A stretch of 14,276 bases of DNA from Gammaproteobacteria bacterium (lineage in GTDB: Bacteria; Pseudomonadota; Gammaproteobacteria; SZUA-229). A program made the position numbers and the translations under genes. A model generated the notes under the pieces. It did not search any database and was not told the origin of the DNA. It saw only the letters and a list, made by a program, of their open reading frames with translations. The DNA lies in contig JAPHRB010000005.1 of assembly GCA_026197015.1 (NCBI GenBank), positions 1-14,276 on the forward strand, given 5' to 3'. This document shows, one piece after another, positions 1 through 6,121 of the stretch; the first letter of the stretch is position 1; each line of letters starts with the position of its first letter.

Positions 1-2284
1 GAATATTATTTTGTGCGCATAACTGCAAATAACGTTCAAGTCTTGCAGATGAATGTTCTGCACCCTGGCCTTCATAACCATGGGGTAATAACATAGTCAA
101 ACCACACAAACGTCCCCATTTTTGTTCACCCGCAACAATGAACTGATCAATAACAACCTGCGCGCCGTTTGCAAAATCACCAAACTGGGCCTCCCATATA
201 ACTAATGTTTCCGGATCCGCTGTTGCATATCCATATTCAAATGCAAGCACCGCCACTTCTGATAACAATGAATCTATAACAAGAAAATTAGCCTGATCTT
301 CAGACATGTTTCGTAATGGCACATATGAACTACCATCAATCTGATTATGCCAAACTGCATGCCGGTGAAAAAACGTTCCCCTTCCAGAGTCCTGCCCTGA
401 CAAACGTACGGCATGCCCTTCGGTTACCAAACTCGCATACGCTAATGTCTCTGCAAAACCCCAGTCGATTTCCAGTGCACCCGCAGCCATCTTATGCCTG
501 TCCTGCATAATTTTTTCGACTCTGGCTTGCAGCTCAAAACCAGCCGGTCGTTTTTCCAGTTGCTCGCAGAGTAATCGCAAAGCCTCCATGTTTATGGCTG
601 TTTCTGCAAGCATACTCTGTTCAGTGCTTTCATAAAGATGCCAATTGATATGAAAAGCGTAGGCTAATTTTCCGCTTTCCATAATTCCGGGCACTACACA
701 TTTTCCAGAATCTAATTCATCACGATACTTTTCCATCATCTGGTTAGCACTAACTGATGAAACACGATTTTCCTTTAACAACTTTTCGGCATAAATAGCC
801 CGCGTACTTAACAGGTTTGATATTTTTTTATACATCATGGGTTGTGTTGCAGCAGGTTCATCCGCTTCGTTATGGCCATGTCGCCGATAACAAATTAAAT
901 CTATTACCACATCTTTTTTAAAAGCCATTCGGTAATCAAGCGCAATCTGTGTGACCAGAACAACCGCTTCCGGATCATCTGAATTCACATGAAAAATAGG
1001 AGCATCAACCATTTTTGCTACATCAGTACAATAATGCGTTGATCGACTATCTTCGATATTACTGGTAGTAAAACCAATCTGGTTATTTACAACAATATGT
1101 AAACTGCCTTTTGTGGAATAACCTCTCGACTGTGACATCTGCAAAGTTTCCATGACAACTCCCTGGCCAGCAAATGCAGCATCTCCATGTATTTGCACAG
1201 GTAACACTTCAACACCCTCAGCATCATCTCTATGCTCCTGGCGTGCCCGCACAGCACCCTCAACAACCGGCGCAACAATTTCAAGATGTGATGGGTTAAA
1301 TGCCAGCGCTAAATGTATATCACCTTTGTCTGTCCGCATGTCTGAGGAGAAGCCTAAATGGTATTTTACATCTCCCATATATTCACCATGAGATTTAGTA
1401 CCCTCAAATTCACTAAATAATTCTGCAGGTGTTTTCCCCATTACATTTACCAGCACATTCAGACGCCCTCGATGCGCCATACCAATTACAATTTCTTTCA
1501 GACCATGACTCGCTGAGCGTTGAATGACTTCATGTATAAGGGGAATAAGTGTTTCCCCCCCTTCAAGAGAGAAACGTTTTTGCCCTACATATTTAGTGTG
1601 CAGGTATTTCTCTAAACCCTCGGCCGCTGTTAATCTCTGCAGTATTGTTTGCTTCTCAGCGAATGTTAGATCTGCCTTGCCGCGTACGGTTTCAATACGT
1701 TGTTGTAACCAGCGCTTTTCACCGGTTTCGGTGATATGCATATACTCCGCACCAATTGACCCACAATAAGCTTCGCTGAGAATATTACAAATTTCTTCCA
1801 ATGTAGTTTCGTCCGGGCCGTACAAGGAGCCCGTCGCGAACACAGTCTGTAAATCTACCTCACTCAGTCCATAACTGGCTAAGGTTAGATCCTCAACTTC
1901 TTTGGTATGCGTTCTTCCCAATGGGTCAACATCTGCTTTTTGATGTCCACGAAAGCGGTAAGCATTAATTAACTGTAAAACCTTAACCTGTTTACGCTCG
2001 TGCTCTAGTACAACAGAGGACGCTGATTTTTCCGGTGGCAGCAAAGTACCGCAACGTTTTTCTGTTATACGACGAAATTGTTCTCTGACATCAGAATGAA
2101 TTGTATCTTTGAGTGCACCATTAACTCTCGGCAAGGTCGCAAAGAATTCTCGCCAGTTACTTTCTACATTATTAGGATTTAACAGATAACTTTCGTAGAG
2201 ACCTTCCAGCCAGGCGGCACTGCCCGCATCTAACATGGAGTTTTCCCATAGGTCACGCATTGAAGCTTTGATTTTGTTGCTCAT
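1..2284 (-). CDS. sucA: 2-oxoglutarate dehydrogenase E1 component, 3' end cut by window edge
   Basis: This is the thiamine-diphosphate E1 subunit that decarboxylates 2-oxoglutarate and passes succinyl to the lipoyl group of SucB in the TCA cycle (cytoplasm). I translated the minus strand from ATG at 2284 and found one open frame of about 761 codons to the left edge; family members are about 930 residues, so roughly the last fifth is missing. Visible landmarks: an N-terminal SucB-binding segment (WLEGLYESYL), the MAHRGRLNVL motif near residue 265, NPSHLE near 328, the ThDP-binding HGDAAFAGQG near 370 followed by VNNQIGFTTS near 400, the RRHGHNEADEP motif near 465, and WEAQFGDFANGAQ near 690 in the transketolase-like central domain. 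No frameshift was seen at these checkpoints. sucB and lpd would be expected beyond the left edge but cannot be seen. Confidence 0.97.
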   Translation of the reverse strand, partial: MSNKIKASMRDLWENSMLDAGSAAWLEGLYESYLLNPNNVESNWREFFATLPRVNGALKDTIHSDVREQFRRITEKRCGTLLPPEKSASSVVLEHERKQVKVLQLINAYRFRGHQKADVDPLGRTHTKEVEDLTLASYGLSEVDLQTVFATGSLYGPDETTLEEICNILSEAYCGSIGAEYMHITETGEKRWLQQRIETVRGKADLTFAEKQTILQRLTAAEGLEKYLHTKYVGQKRFSLEGGETLIPLIHEVIQRSASHGLKEIVIGMAHRGRLNVLVNVMGKTPAELFSEFEGTKSHGEYMGDVKYHLGFSSDMRTDKGDIHLALAFNPSHLEIVAPVVEGAVRARQEHRDDAEGVEVLPVQIHGDAAFAGQGVVMETLQMSQSRGYSTKGSLHIVVNNQIGFTTSNIEDSRSTHYCTDVAKMVDAPIFHVNSDDPEAVVLVTQIALDYRMAFKKDVVIDLICYRRHGHNEADEPAATQPMMYKKISNLLSTRAIYAEKLLKENRVSSVSANQMMEKYRDELDSGKCVVPGIMESGKLAYAFHINWHLYESTEQSMLAETAINMEALRLLCEQLEKRPAGFELQARVEKIMQDRHKMAAGALEIDWGFAETLAYASLVTEGHAVRLSGQDSGRGTFFHRHAVWHNQIDGSSYVPLRNMSEDQANFLVIDSLLSEVAVLAFEYGYATADPETLVIWEAQFGDFANGAQVVIDQFIVAGEQKWGRLCGLTMLLPHGYEGQGAEHSSARLERYLQLCAQNNI

Positions 2285-2320
2285 ATTCCCGACGCTAAGG
2301 TTTTATAATTTTATATTCTA

Positions 2321-2349
2321 GTTATAGCTCATTGTACTAATTATTGTAA
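2321..2349 (-). promoter_or_regulatory. candidate sigma70 promoter for sucA
   Basis: On the minus strand TATAAC (2326-2321) lies 17 bp downstream of TTACAA (2349-2344). Transcription would start near 2314, about 30 nt before the sucA ATG, and a GGGAA sequence sits just before that ATG. The -10 is good (5 of 6) and the -35 is poor. An 11-bp palindrome, TGATCAGATCA at 2363-2373, lies just upstream and could be a regulator site, but this is only inference. Confidence 0.35.
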
Positions 2350-2405
2350 GCATTACCACCGTTGATCAGATCATCACAGAGCTATTATTTATGGGCTTTT
2401 AATGG

Positions 2406-2834
2406 TTATTGGAATACTTTCTGTAGTGGTAAAAACAAGGGCTCAGGCAGTGCATCCATAGCAAACCAGCTCCATTGTACTTTTTCATCTTTAAATACAG
2501 CCTGATTTGTTATCTGATAGTCTTTTGCAACTATATAAAGCGTGACAGTATGATGCGAGTCTGCAAAGATATTATTACTATAAGGACCGCGGCTCAGGCA
2601 CTGAATATCTAAACCGGCTTTTTGCAAACACAAACGTCTGGCGGCCTGCTCTACCGTTTCACCTCTTTGCAAGTAACCACCCGGGCACTGCCAGCTTGCA
2701 AACTGCTCATTCTCAAAACGTCGACCGAGTAATATTTGTTCATTTTTAATGATAAGTGTTGCTACTGCTGATGTTACAGAGTCTCTTACTGACACAATTA
2801 CGTCCGTCTTTTTTGGCTCGATATAAAACCTCAT
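2406..2834 (-). CDS. Nudix-fold protein with degenerate Nudix box, possibly inactive
   Basis: This is a 142-residue protein (129 if it starts at GTG 2795) with a Nudix fold: VATLIIKNEQILLGRRF strand region, CPGGYL entry to the box, and a C-terminal WSWFAMDALPEPLFLP segment. Nudix hydrolases cleave nucleoside diphosphates linked to another group, using Mg2+ held by glutamates of G-x5-E-x7-R-E-U-x-E-E-x-G-U. Here the box reads G53-x5-E59-x7-R67-L-C-L-Q-K-A-G-L, so the three glutamates of the REUxEE core are Leu68, Gln71 and Lys72. Catalysis by the usual mechanism looks lost. The first 13 residues of the ATG version are an out-of-frame reading of the decayed GGDEF gene, so the original start was probably nearer 2795 and no clear ribosome site marks either start. 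It is either a repurposed nucleotide-binding protein or a gene in early decay. Confidence 0.7.
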   Translation of the reverse strand: MRFYIEPKKTDVIVSVRDSVTSAVATLIIKNEQILLGRRFENEQFASWQCPGGYLQRGETVEQAARRLCLQKAGLDIQCLSRGPYSNNIFADSHHTVTLYIVAKDYQITNQAVFKDEKVQWSWFAMDALPEPLFLPLQKVFQ

Positions 2835-3547
2835 CTGAAGCCGCTATTAATTCAATTAATGTATCTTCACATTCACTGTCGATTTCATCAATCACTGAAA
2901 CACCTATTGAAATCGTCAACCGGGGCAACACATCACCAGCAATATACCCATCATTATATTTTTTGAAATAATCAATATCTAACATCATCAAAAAAAGTGG
3001 CAATGACTCTCGTTTTGCGTGAACAGACTCCTGCTCAAACATGCTATTCATCCAACGACGATTATGTAAGCCCGTCAGAACGTCAATAGTTACATGGCGC
3101 ATACATTCTTTTTTGTGTGCCCAGTGAATCAGCTATAACCACATTACTAAAGCGCATACGTAATGACATAATATGCAGCATGTCACTTGGTGAGATGTAT
3201 TAATCATCTCCCAAAGCAGCTCCTGAGGAATTTCCATAACCTGCGCAGGCTCAGAAGTAATGACATAAGCAGAAGGTTTTTTACCTTCTATAGATAAACA
3301 TTTCACCCACACAGTCACCTGGTTCGACCAGCGTTAACGGGGAGGCTTCATCCAGTTCGAGATACACCTCCTTACGACCTGAAATCATGACATATACATT
3401 CGTATTTTCTTCTTCAGGTGAAAGCAGTTGTTCACCTTTTTTCATTTCACGAAATGTGCAGCGCGAAATACACTCACTCAAACTACCTATTTCAACATTT
3501 CTAAACAGCTGTAATCGACCAGGCAATGTACTGGCATTTAGAAGCAT
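2746..3547 (-). pseudogene. decayed cNMP-binding/GGDEF signalling protein
   Basis: These are remains of one protein with an N-terminal cyclic-nucleotide-binding domain and a C-terminal GGDEF (diguanylate cyclase) domain. Frame one starts at ATG 3547 and carries the first part of the cNMP fold up to PGDCVGEM, then hits TAA at 3283-3281. The fold resumes in a second frame with SIEGKKPSAYVITSEP and EIPQELLWEMINTSHQV, shifts again near 3183 to MLHIMSLRMRFSNVVIADS, and shifts a third time near 3098 to HVTIDVLTGLHNRRW, the start of GGDEF. Within this last frame, DIDYFKKYNDGYIAGDVL (ending near 2926) is joined directly to PRLTISIGVSV, so the central roughly 70-75 residues with the GG(D/E)EF motif are missing. 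The end (DEVLYRAKKDGRNCV) is normal. It cannot make c-di-GMP. Its start is 8 bp after the Nudix gene, so it was part of that operon. Confidence 0.88.
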
Positions 3548-3555
3548 TTTGTCAT

Positions 3556-4137
3556 TTAATCCTTAATGTACTGATTCCAGTTCAGCGCTAAATACAGCAA
3601 GCCTGCTACGCTAATCGCGTCGGTTATTTCACCTTTCTGTATCATTTTAATTGCATTTTCAAATGGTAGCTTTTTTAGCTTTATGTCTTTTTCAGTATCT
3701 TCCAGCTGCTGCACTCCCTCACTTAATTCAGTCGCCAGAAAAACATAACCCTGCTCGTCTGTAATAGAATTTGATGGATGCAAGTGTAACAACTCGGTGA
3801 TATTTGCTGTTTTTAATCCGGTTTCTTCTTCCAGTTCTCGCTCGGCCGTTTTAATTTTTTCTTCTTTTTTAGGCGAACCGCCCATGGGAATTTCCCATGA
3901 CCACTGATTTAAAGTATATCGATACTGACCTACCAGCCAGGTATAACCTTGTTTATCAACCGGTATAATACCAACCGCCTGATTTTTAAAACTAACTTTG
4001 CCGTAAATTCCATTTGTACCACCCGGCGTTACAACCTGGTGCTCTTCAACCTTAATCCATGCATTGTTATACACCGGTTGCGTGCTCAGGGTTTTCCATG
4101 GGTTTTCTATTTCTGCAGCCTGTTTTTTATCAGACAT
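3556..4137 (-). CDS. ADP-ribose pyrophosphatase-type Nudix hydrolase
   Basis: This 193-residue cytoplasmic enzyme probably hydrolyses ADP-ribose or a similar ADP-sugar to AMP and a sugar phosphate. The Nudix box is intact at residues 86-108: G86-x5-E92, then R100 E101 L102 E103 E104 E105 T106 G107 L108. The preceding WEIPMGG segment and the N-terminal strand with LVGQYRY are typical of the ADP-ribose/NUDT5-NudF class, and the length fits (about 190-210). The start is supported by AGGA seven bases upstream of ATG. Upstream, the ancestral stop of the neighbouring small gene lies 2 bp away, and the decayed cNMP/GGDEF gene begins 8 bp downstream, so the block was one transcript. Exact substrate is inferred from family resemblance only. 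Confidence 0.85.
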   Translation of the reverse strand: MSDKKQAAEIENPWKTLSTQPVYNNAWIKVEEHQVVTPGGTNGIYGKVSFKNQAVGIIPVDKQGYTWLVGQYRYTLNQWSWEIPMGGSPKKEEKIKTAERELEEETGLKTANITELLHLHPSNSITDEQGYVFLATELSEGVQQLEDTEKDIKLKKLPFENAIKMIQKGEITDAISVAGLLYLALNWNQYIKD

Positions 4138-4139
4138 AT

Positions 4140-4202
4140 TTAATCCTGCTCTTCATCCGGCTCAAGACCTTTAGTATGTGTCTCATTTATACGGATTAAT
4201 AA
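4140..4202 (-). pseudogene. orphaned C-terminal tail of the small gene above
   Basis: This stretch holds 20 codons in the same frame after the TAA at 4205-4203, encoding LLIRINETHTKGLEPDEEQD and ending at its own TAA. It has no start codon or ribosome site of its own. It looks like the original C-terminus of the gene at 4203-4460, separated by a single premature stop. The alternative is an untranslated spacer that looks protein-like by chance. Confidence 0.55.
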
Positions 4203-4460
4203 TTAACGAAATGGAATTACACTCTCATCCAGATCACGAATAACCGATGTATAACGTAAATCACCTGTGTTCCAGCAATAGTCTCCTGATTCCATCTGTT
4301 TAAATACATGTTTCAGACTGGATTCAATTTCTTCTATAAAAGGCTTTGTCGCCCCCATTCCTTCTTCATCATATTCGATAGATGCACGCATATCTTCAAC
4401 TTCATATAAAGCATCTTTCATCCATGGCACATATTCTTCAACGGTTCTAGCTCGACGCAT
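4203..4460 (-). CDS. conserved small protein, probably truncated by an in-frame stop
   Basis: The 85-residue reading frame starts MRRARTVEEYVPWMKDAL and is rich in acidic residues, helical, and without membrane segments or a signal. I regard it as a short gammaproteobacterial protein family of unknown function. The annotated stop TAA (4205-4203) is followed in the same frame by 20 more sense codons, LLIRINETHTKGLEPDEEQD, before TAA at 4142-4140. From memory, relatives of this protein end in a similar INETH-KGL tail; this is not checked. The gene therefore probably carries a nonsense mutation that removes about the last fifth. With the ancestral stop, the gap to the Nudix gene is only 2 bp, as expected in an operon. 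The truncated product may still be made. Confidence 0.65.
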   Translation of the reverse strand: MRRARTVEEYVPWMKDALYEVEDMRASIEYDEEGMGATKPFIEEIESSLKHVFKQMESGDYCWNTGDLRYTSVIRDLDESVIPFR

Positions 4461-4871
4461 GAATTACCTCATTATTTAAAACTGTGTTTATTTTTAATTG
4501 TGAAATTTCAGTCTTTTAAGCTACATGTTAACTATACCAAATTGAAAAACACTTGAGCTTATTATAGATATTTAATACCTTAATTAATCTAAATAAAACA
4601 CAAACAGGTCACACAGTAGAGCCGCAACATACAAAGACTCACAATTATCCAATAACTTCAATGGCTTACAGCGTTTTTACACGGATATTAATCAGGTATT
4701 AATGACAATTTTGAGACTAATTAGCACTTAGACCGCTAAACAATGACTTAAATATATTACTTAAGCTGGACATGGGGAGCCCAAGGACAGCCCTCACATT
4801 AATACGAGAATATTTCGACGTTTTCTATTTTTTACAAAAAATCGTTTCTAGATAAACGGCTGGTTATAACT
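4461..4871. other. 411-bp AT-rich intergenic region between two minus-strand operons
   Basis: I see no convincing gene. It must contain the promoter of the operon starting at 4460: a perfect TATAAT on the minus strand at 4566-4561 lies about 100 bp upstream, but no good -35 sits at the right distance, so this is weak. A copy of TCAGGTATTA at 4692-4701 resembles sequences at two other promoters in the window. A terminator-like hairpin for the upstream operon lies at the right end (4835-4858). Confidence 0.5.
4835..4858 (-). terminator. candidate intrinsic terminator after the 4872-5593 operon
   Basis: On the minus strand, 14 bases after the stop codon, CGTTT (4858-4854) and AAACG (4847-4843) form a short stem with a 6-base loop, followed by ATTTTTTG. 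The stem is short and AT-rich, but its position right after the gene and the T-run fit a Rho-independent terminator. Confidence 0.4.
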
Positions 4872-5327
4872 TTACTCTTTTTTAGGCTGGCGTTTAGGGC
4901 GGGTTTTATAATTCGTCACACTGGGCATAATCAGGTTATAAGGAAGCGCTTCGATTCCCCCATATACCTCTATTGCTTTCATCATTAAACCCGCGATATC
5001 TTCGACATTTTCAGCCGAACTGTCATCAAGCAACAACTTTTGCACCCCTAACATACCGCCGTTCTGAACCTTAATTTCCTTATTATGGGGTAACGGGCCA
5101 TCTATATCTATTTTGAAAACAAACCGTGTCTGCTTACGCAAATGATCTAAAAAAGCTTTACAATTCAATTGCATAACGGTATCAGTGCAACCAACACCAT
5201 GCCTGTCCGCAAGGCGAAAAATATGCTGATAAGCACACTGACACTTTAACGATAAGATGCCTTTTTCAAATACGCAGGGAGCACCATTAATTTGCTCATA
5301 AATCTGCCTGTAATTTTCTTCATCCAT
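4872..5327 (-). CDS. conserved protein of unknown function with a five-cysteine N-terminal motif
   Basis: This is a 151-residue soluble protein with no signal peptide or membrane segment. The N-terminal half has cysteines at 18, 29, 31, 47 and 56 (C-x10-C-x-C-x15-C-x8-C), a spacing that suggests a bound metal or iron-sulfur cluster; this is inference. The centre has DGPLPHNKEIKVQNGGMLGVQ (residues about 75-95), which I take as the family core, then a helical segment VEDIAGLMMKAIEVYGG and a basic tail ending KTRPKRQPKKE. I think it is a conserved gammaproteobacterial family, but I cannot name a function. It follows the 79-residue gene after 26 bp and probably shares its promoter. Confidence 0.75.
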   Translation of the reverse strand: MDEENYRQIYEQINGAPCVFEKGILSLKCQCAYQHIFRLADRHGVGCTDTVMQLNCKAFLDHLRKQTRFVFKIDIDGPLPHNKEIKVQNGGMLGVQKLLLDDSSAENVEDIAGLMMKAIEVYGGIEALPYNLIMPSVTNYKTRPKRQPKKE

Positions 5328-5353
5328 TGAATAAACCGGATATAAACCGAAAC

Positions 5354-5593
5354 CTACTTCTCATGTTCCATAACGATCGGTTTATCTCTTGTCTCCATGA
5401 GCATTTCTTCTGCTGCTAGCTGGTTATCAGCAAACATCACTTTAATTTCAGCGACATCAGTTTCCGCCTGCCCTGCTCGCGCTTCACGGGCAAAAGTCTT
5501 TGCTTCCTTAAACTTCTCGAAGGTCTTAATCAATTCAAGCTGCTTTATCATAACCAGCTCAGCTGTCTCAATTTTATAAACGTAATAAGGCAT
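5354..5593 (-). CDS. conserved 79-residue protein of unknown function
   Basis: This small soluble protein starts MPYYVYKI, followed by a strongly charged helical stretch (TFEKFKEAKTFAREARAG) and a segment IKVMFADNQLAAEEMLMETRDKPI. The start fits an aromatic-rich beta strand and is the only good ATG. It is the first gene of a two-gene minus-strand operon with the cysteine-motif protein and has its own sigma70-like promoter. I believe it belongs to a small conserved proteobacterial family without assigned function. Pairing with a possible metal-binding protein suggests the two act together, which is inference. Confidence 0.75.
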   Translation of the reverse strand: MPYYVYKIETAELVMIKQLELIKTFEKFKEAKTFAREARAGQAETDVAEIKVMFADNQLAAEEMLMETRDKPIVMEHEK

Positions 5594-5627
5594 ATATACT
5601 CACAATAACTTAGTAATTTCGTCAGGT

Positions 5628-5657
5628 ATTATATCAAATACTAATATAAGGGGTAAA
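5628..5657 (-). promoter_or_regulatory. promoter of the 5593-4872 operon
   Basis: On the minus strand a perfect TATAAT (5633-5628) lies 18 bp downstream of TTTACC (5657-5652, 4 of 6 to TTGACA). Predicted start is near 5621, about 28 nt before the ATG of the 79-residue gene. The sequence ATATAATACCTGAC here recurs exactly upstream of the operon starting at 10237. Confidence 0.5.
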
Positions 5658-5662
5658 ATATC

Positions 5663-5692
5663 TTGCTTAAAAGGTTATAATTTCACTATACA
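5663..5692 (+). promoter_or_regulatory. candidate promoter(s) for the 5775-8275 operon
   Basis: TATAAT at 5676-5681 on the plus strand is a perfect -10 but lacks a good -35. Alternatively TTGCTT (5663-5668) with TATACA (5687-5692) and an 18-bp spacer gives a weaker full promoter. Either leaves an 80-90 nt leader before ATG 5775. Divergent from the minus-strand promoter about 20-40 bp away. Confidence 0.4.
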
Positions 5693-5774
5693 CGTCGTGA
5701 GCGCCATAATGCATTTTCACGACCACGCACTGACAGCACGGTGTGCCTGTGCTTTATTAATAACAGAGAATTTT

Positions 5775-6059
5775 ATGGAAACTGATTTAAAAAAAGAACT
5801 CGATGTACTGGTTGTCTTACGCAAAGTAATTTCTAGCATGGTACGTGAGATCACCCCTGATCCAGGTATGAAACACCCCCTAAGTGACGCCACTGTTGAA
5901 GATGTACGTCAGGGTTTTATCCTGATTGCCGCTCGTGAACGGGAAATTTCAGAGTTATTAGGCAAACCGAGTCTTCACCGACCCATGTACAAGGACGAAA
6001 AACCAAAAACGAATGTGGTAAAAATGCACGGTTTAAAATCATCCAACGATGAAGATTAA
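5775..6059 (+). CDS. conserved 94-residue helical protein of unknown function
   Basis: I start this gene at ATG 5775 (METDLKKELDVL) rather than at 5697: AGAGAA lies just upstream, and the 26 extra residues of the longer version are unlike a coding region, with His and Cys in an odd mix, and run through the promoter region. The protein is soluble, with a charged N-terminal helix, a VRQGFILIAAREREISELLGKP core and a basic, polar tail. I recall similar short proteins in gammaproteobacteria, some carrying a chromosome-segregation label that I would not trust. It precedes the SulP gene by 62 bp in the same direction and may be co-transcribed. Confidence 0.75.
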   Translation: METDLKKELDVLVVLRKVISSMVREITPDPGMKHPLSDATVEDVRQGFILIAAREREISELLGKPSLHRPMYKDEKPKTNVVKMHGLKSSNDED

Positions 6060-6108
6060 CAAGGGCCGTCACATCTAACCTCTATACTTATAGTTGAGCC
6101 TATAATAT

Positions 6109-6113
6109 AAGGA
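6109..6113 (+). promoter_or_regulatory. ribosome binding site that supports a TTG start for the SulP gene
   Basis: AAGGA ends 8 nt before TTG at 6122. No ATG or GTG lies closer in this frame than codon 20, which would cut into the first transmembrane helix, so TTG is the most likely start. Confidence 0.65.
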
Positions 6114-6121
6114 CACATTTT

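Noticed and set aside
316..2000. Several short plus- and minus-strand frames within the sucA region
   Set aside because: They lie inside the continuous sucA frame and have no family character.
5697..5774. 26-residue N-terminal extension of the 94-residue gene
   Set aside because: Runs through the promoter zone, has odd composition, and a ribosome site supports ATG 5775.
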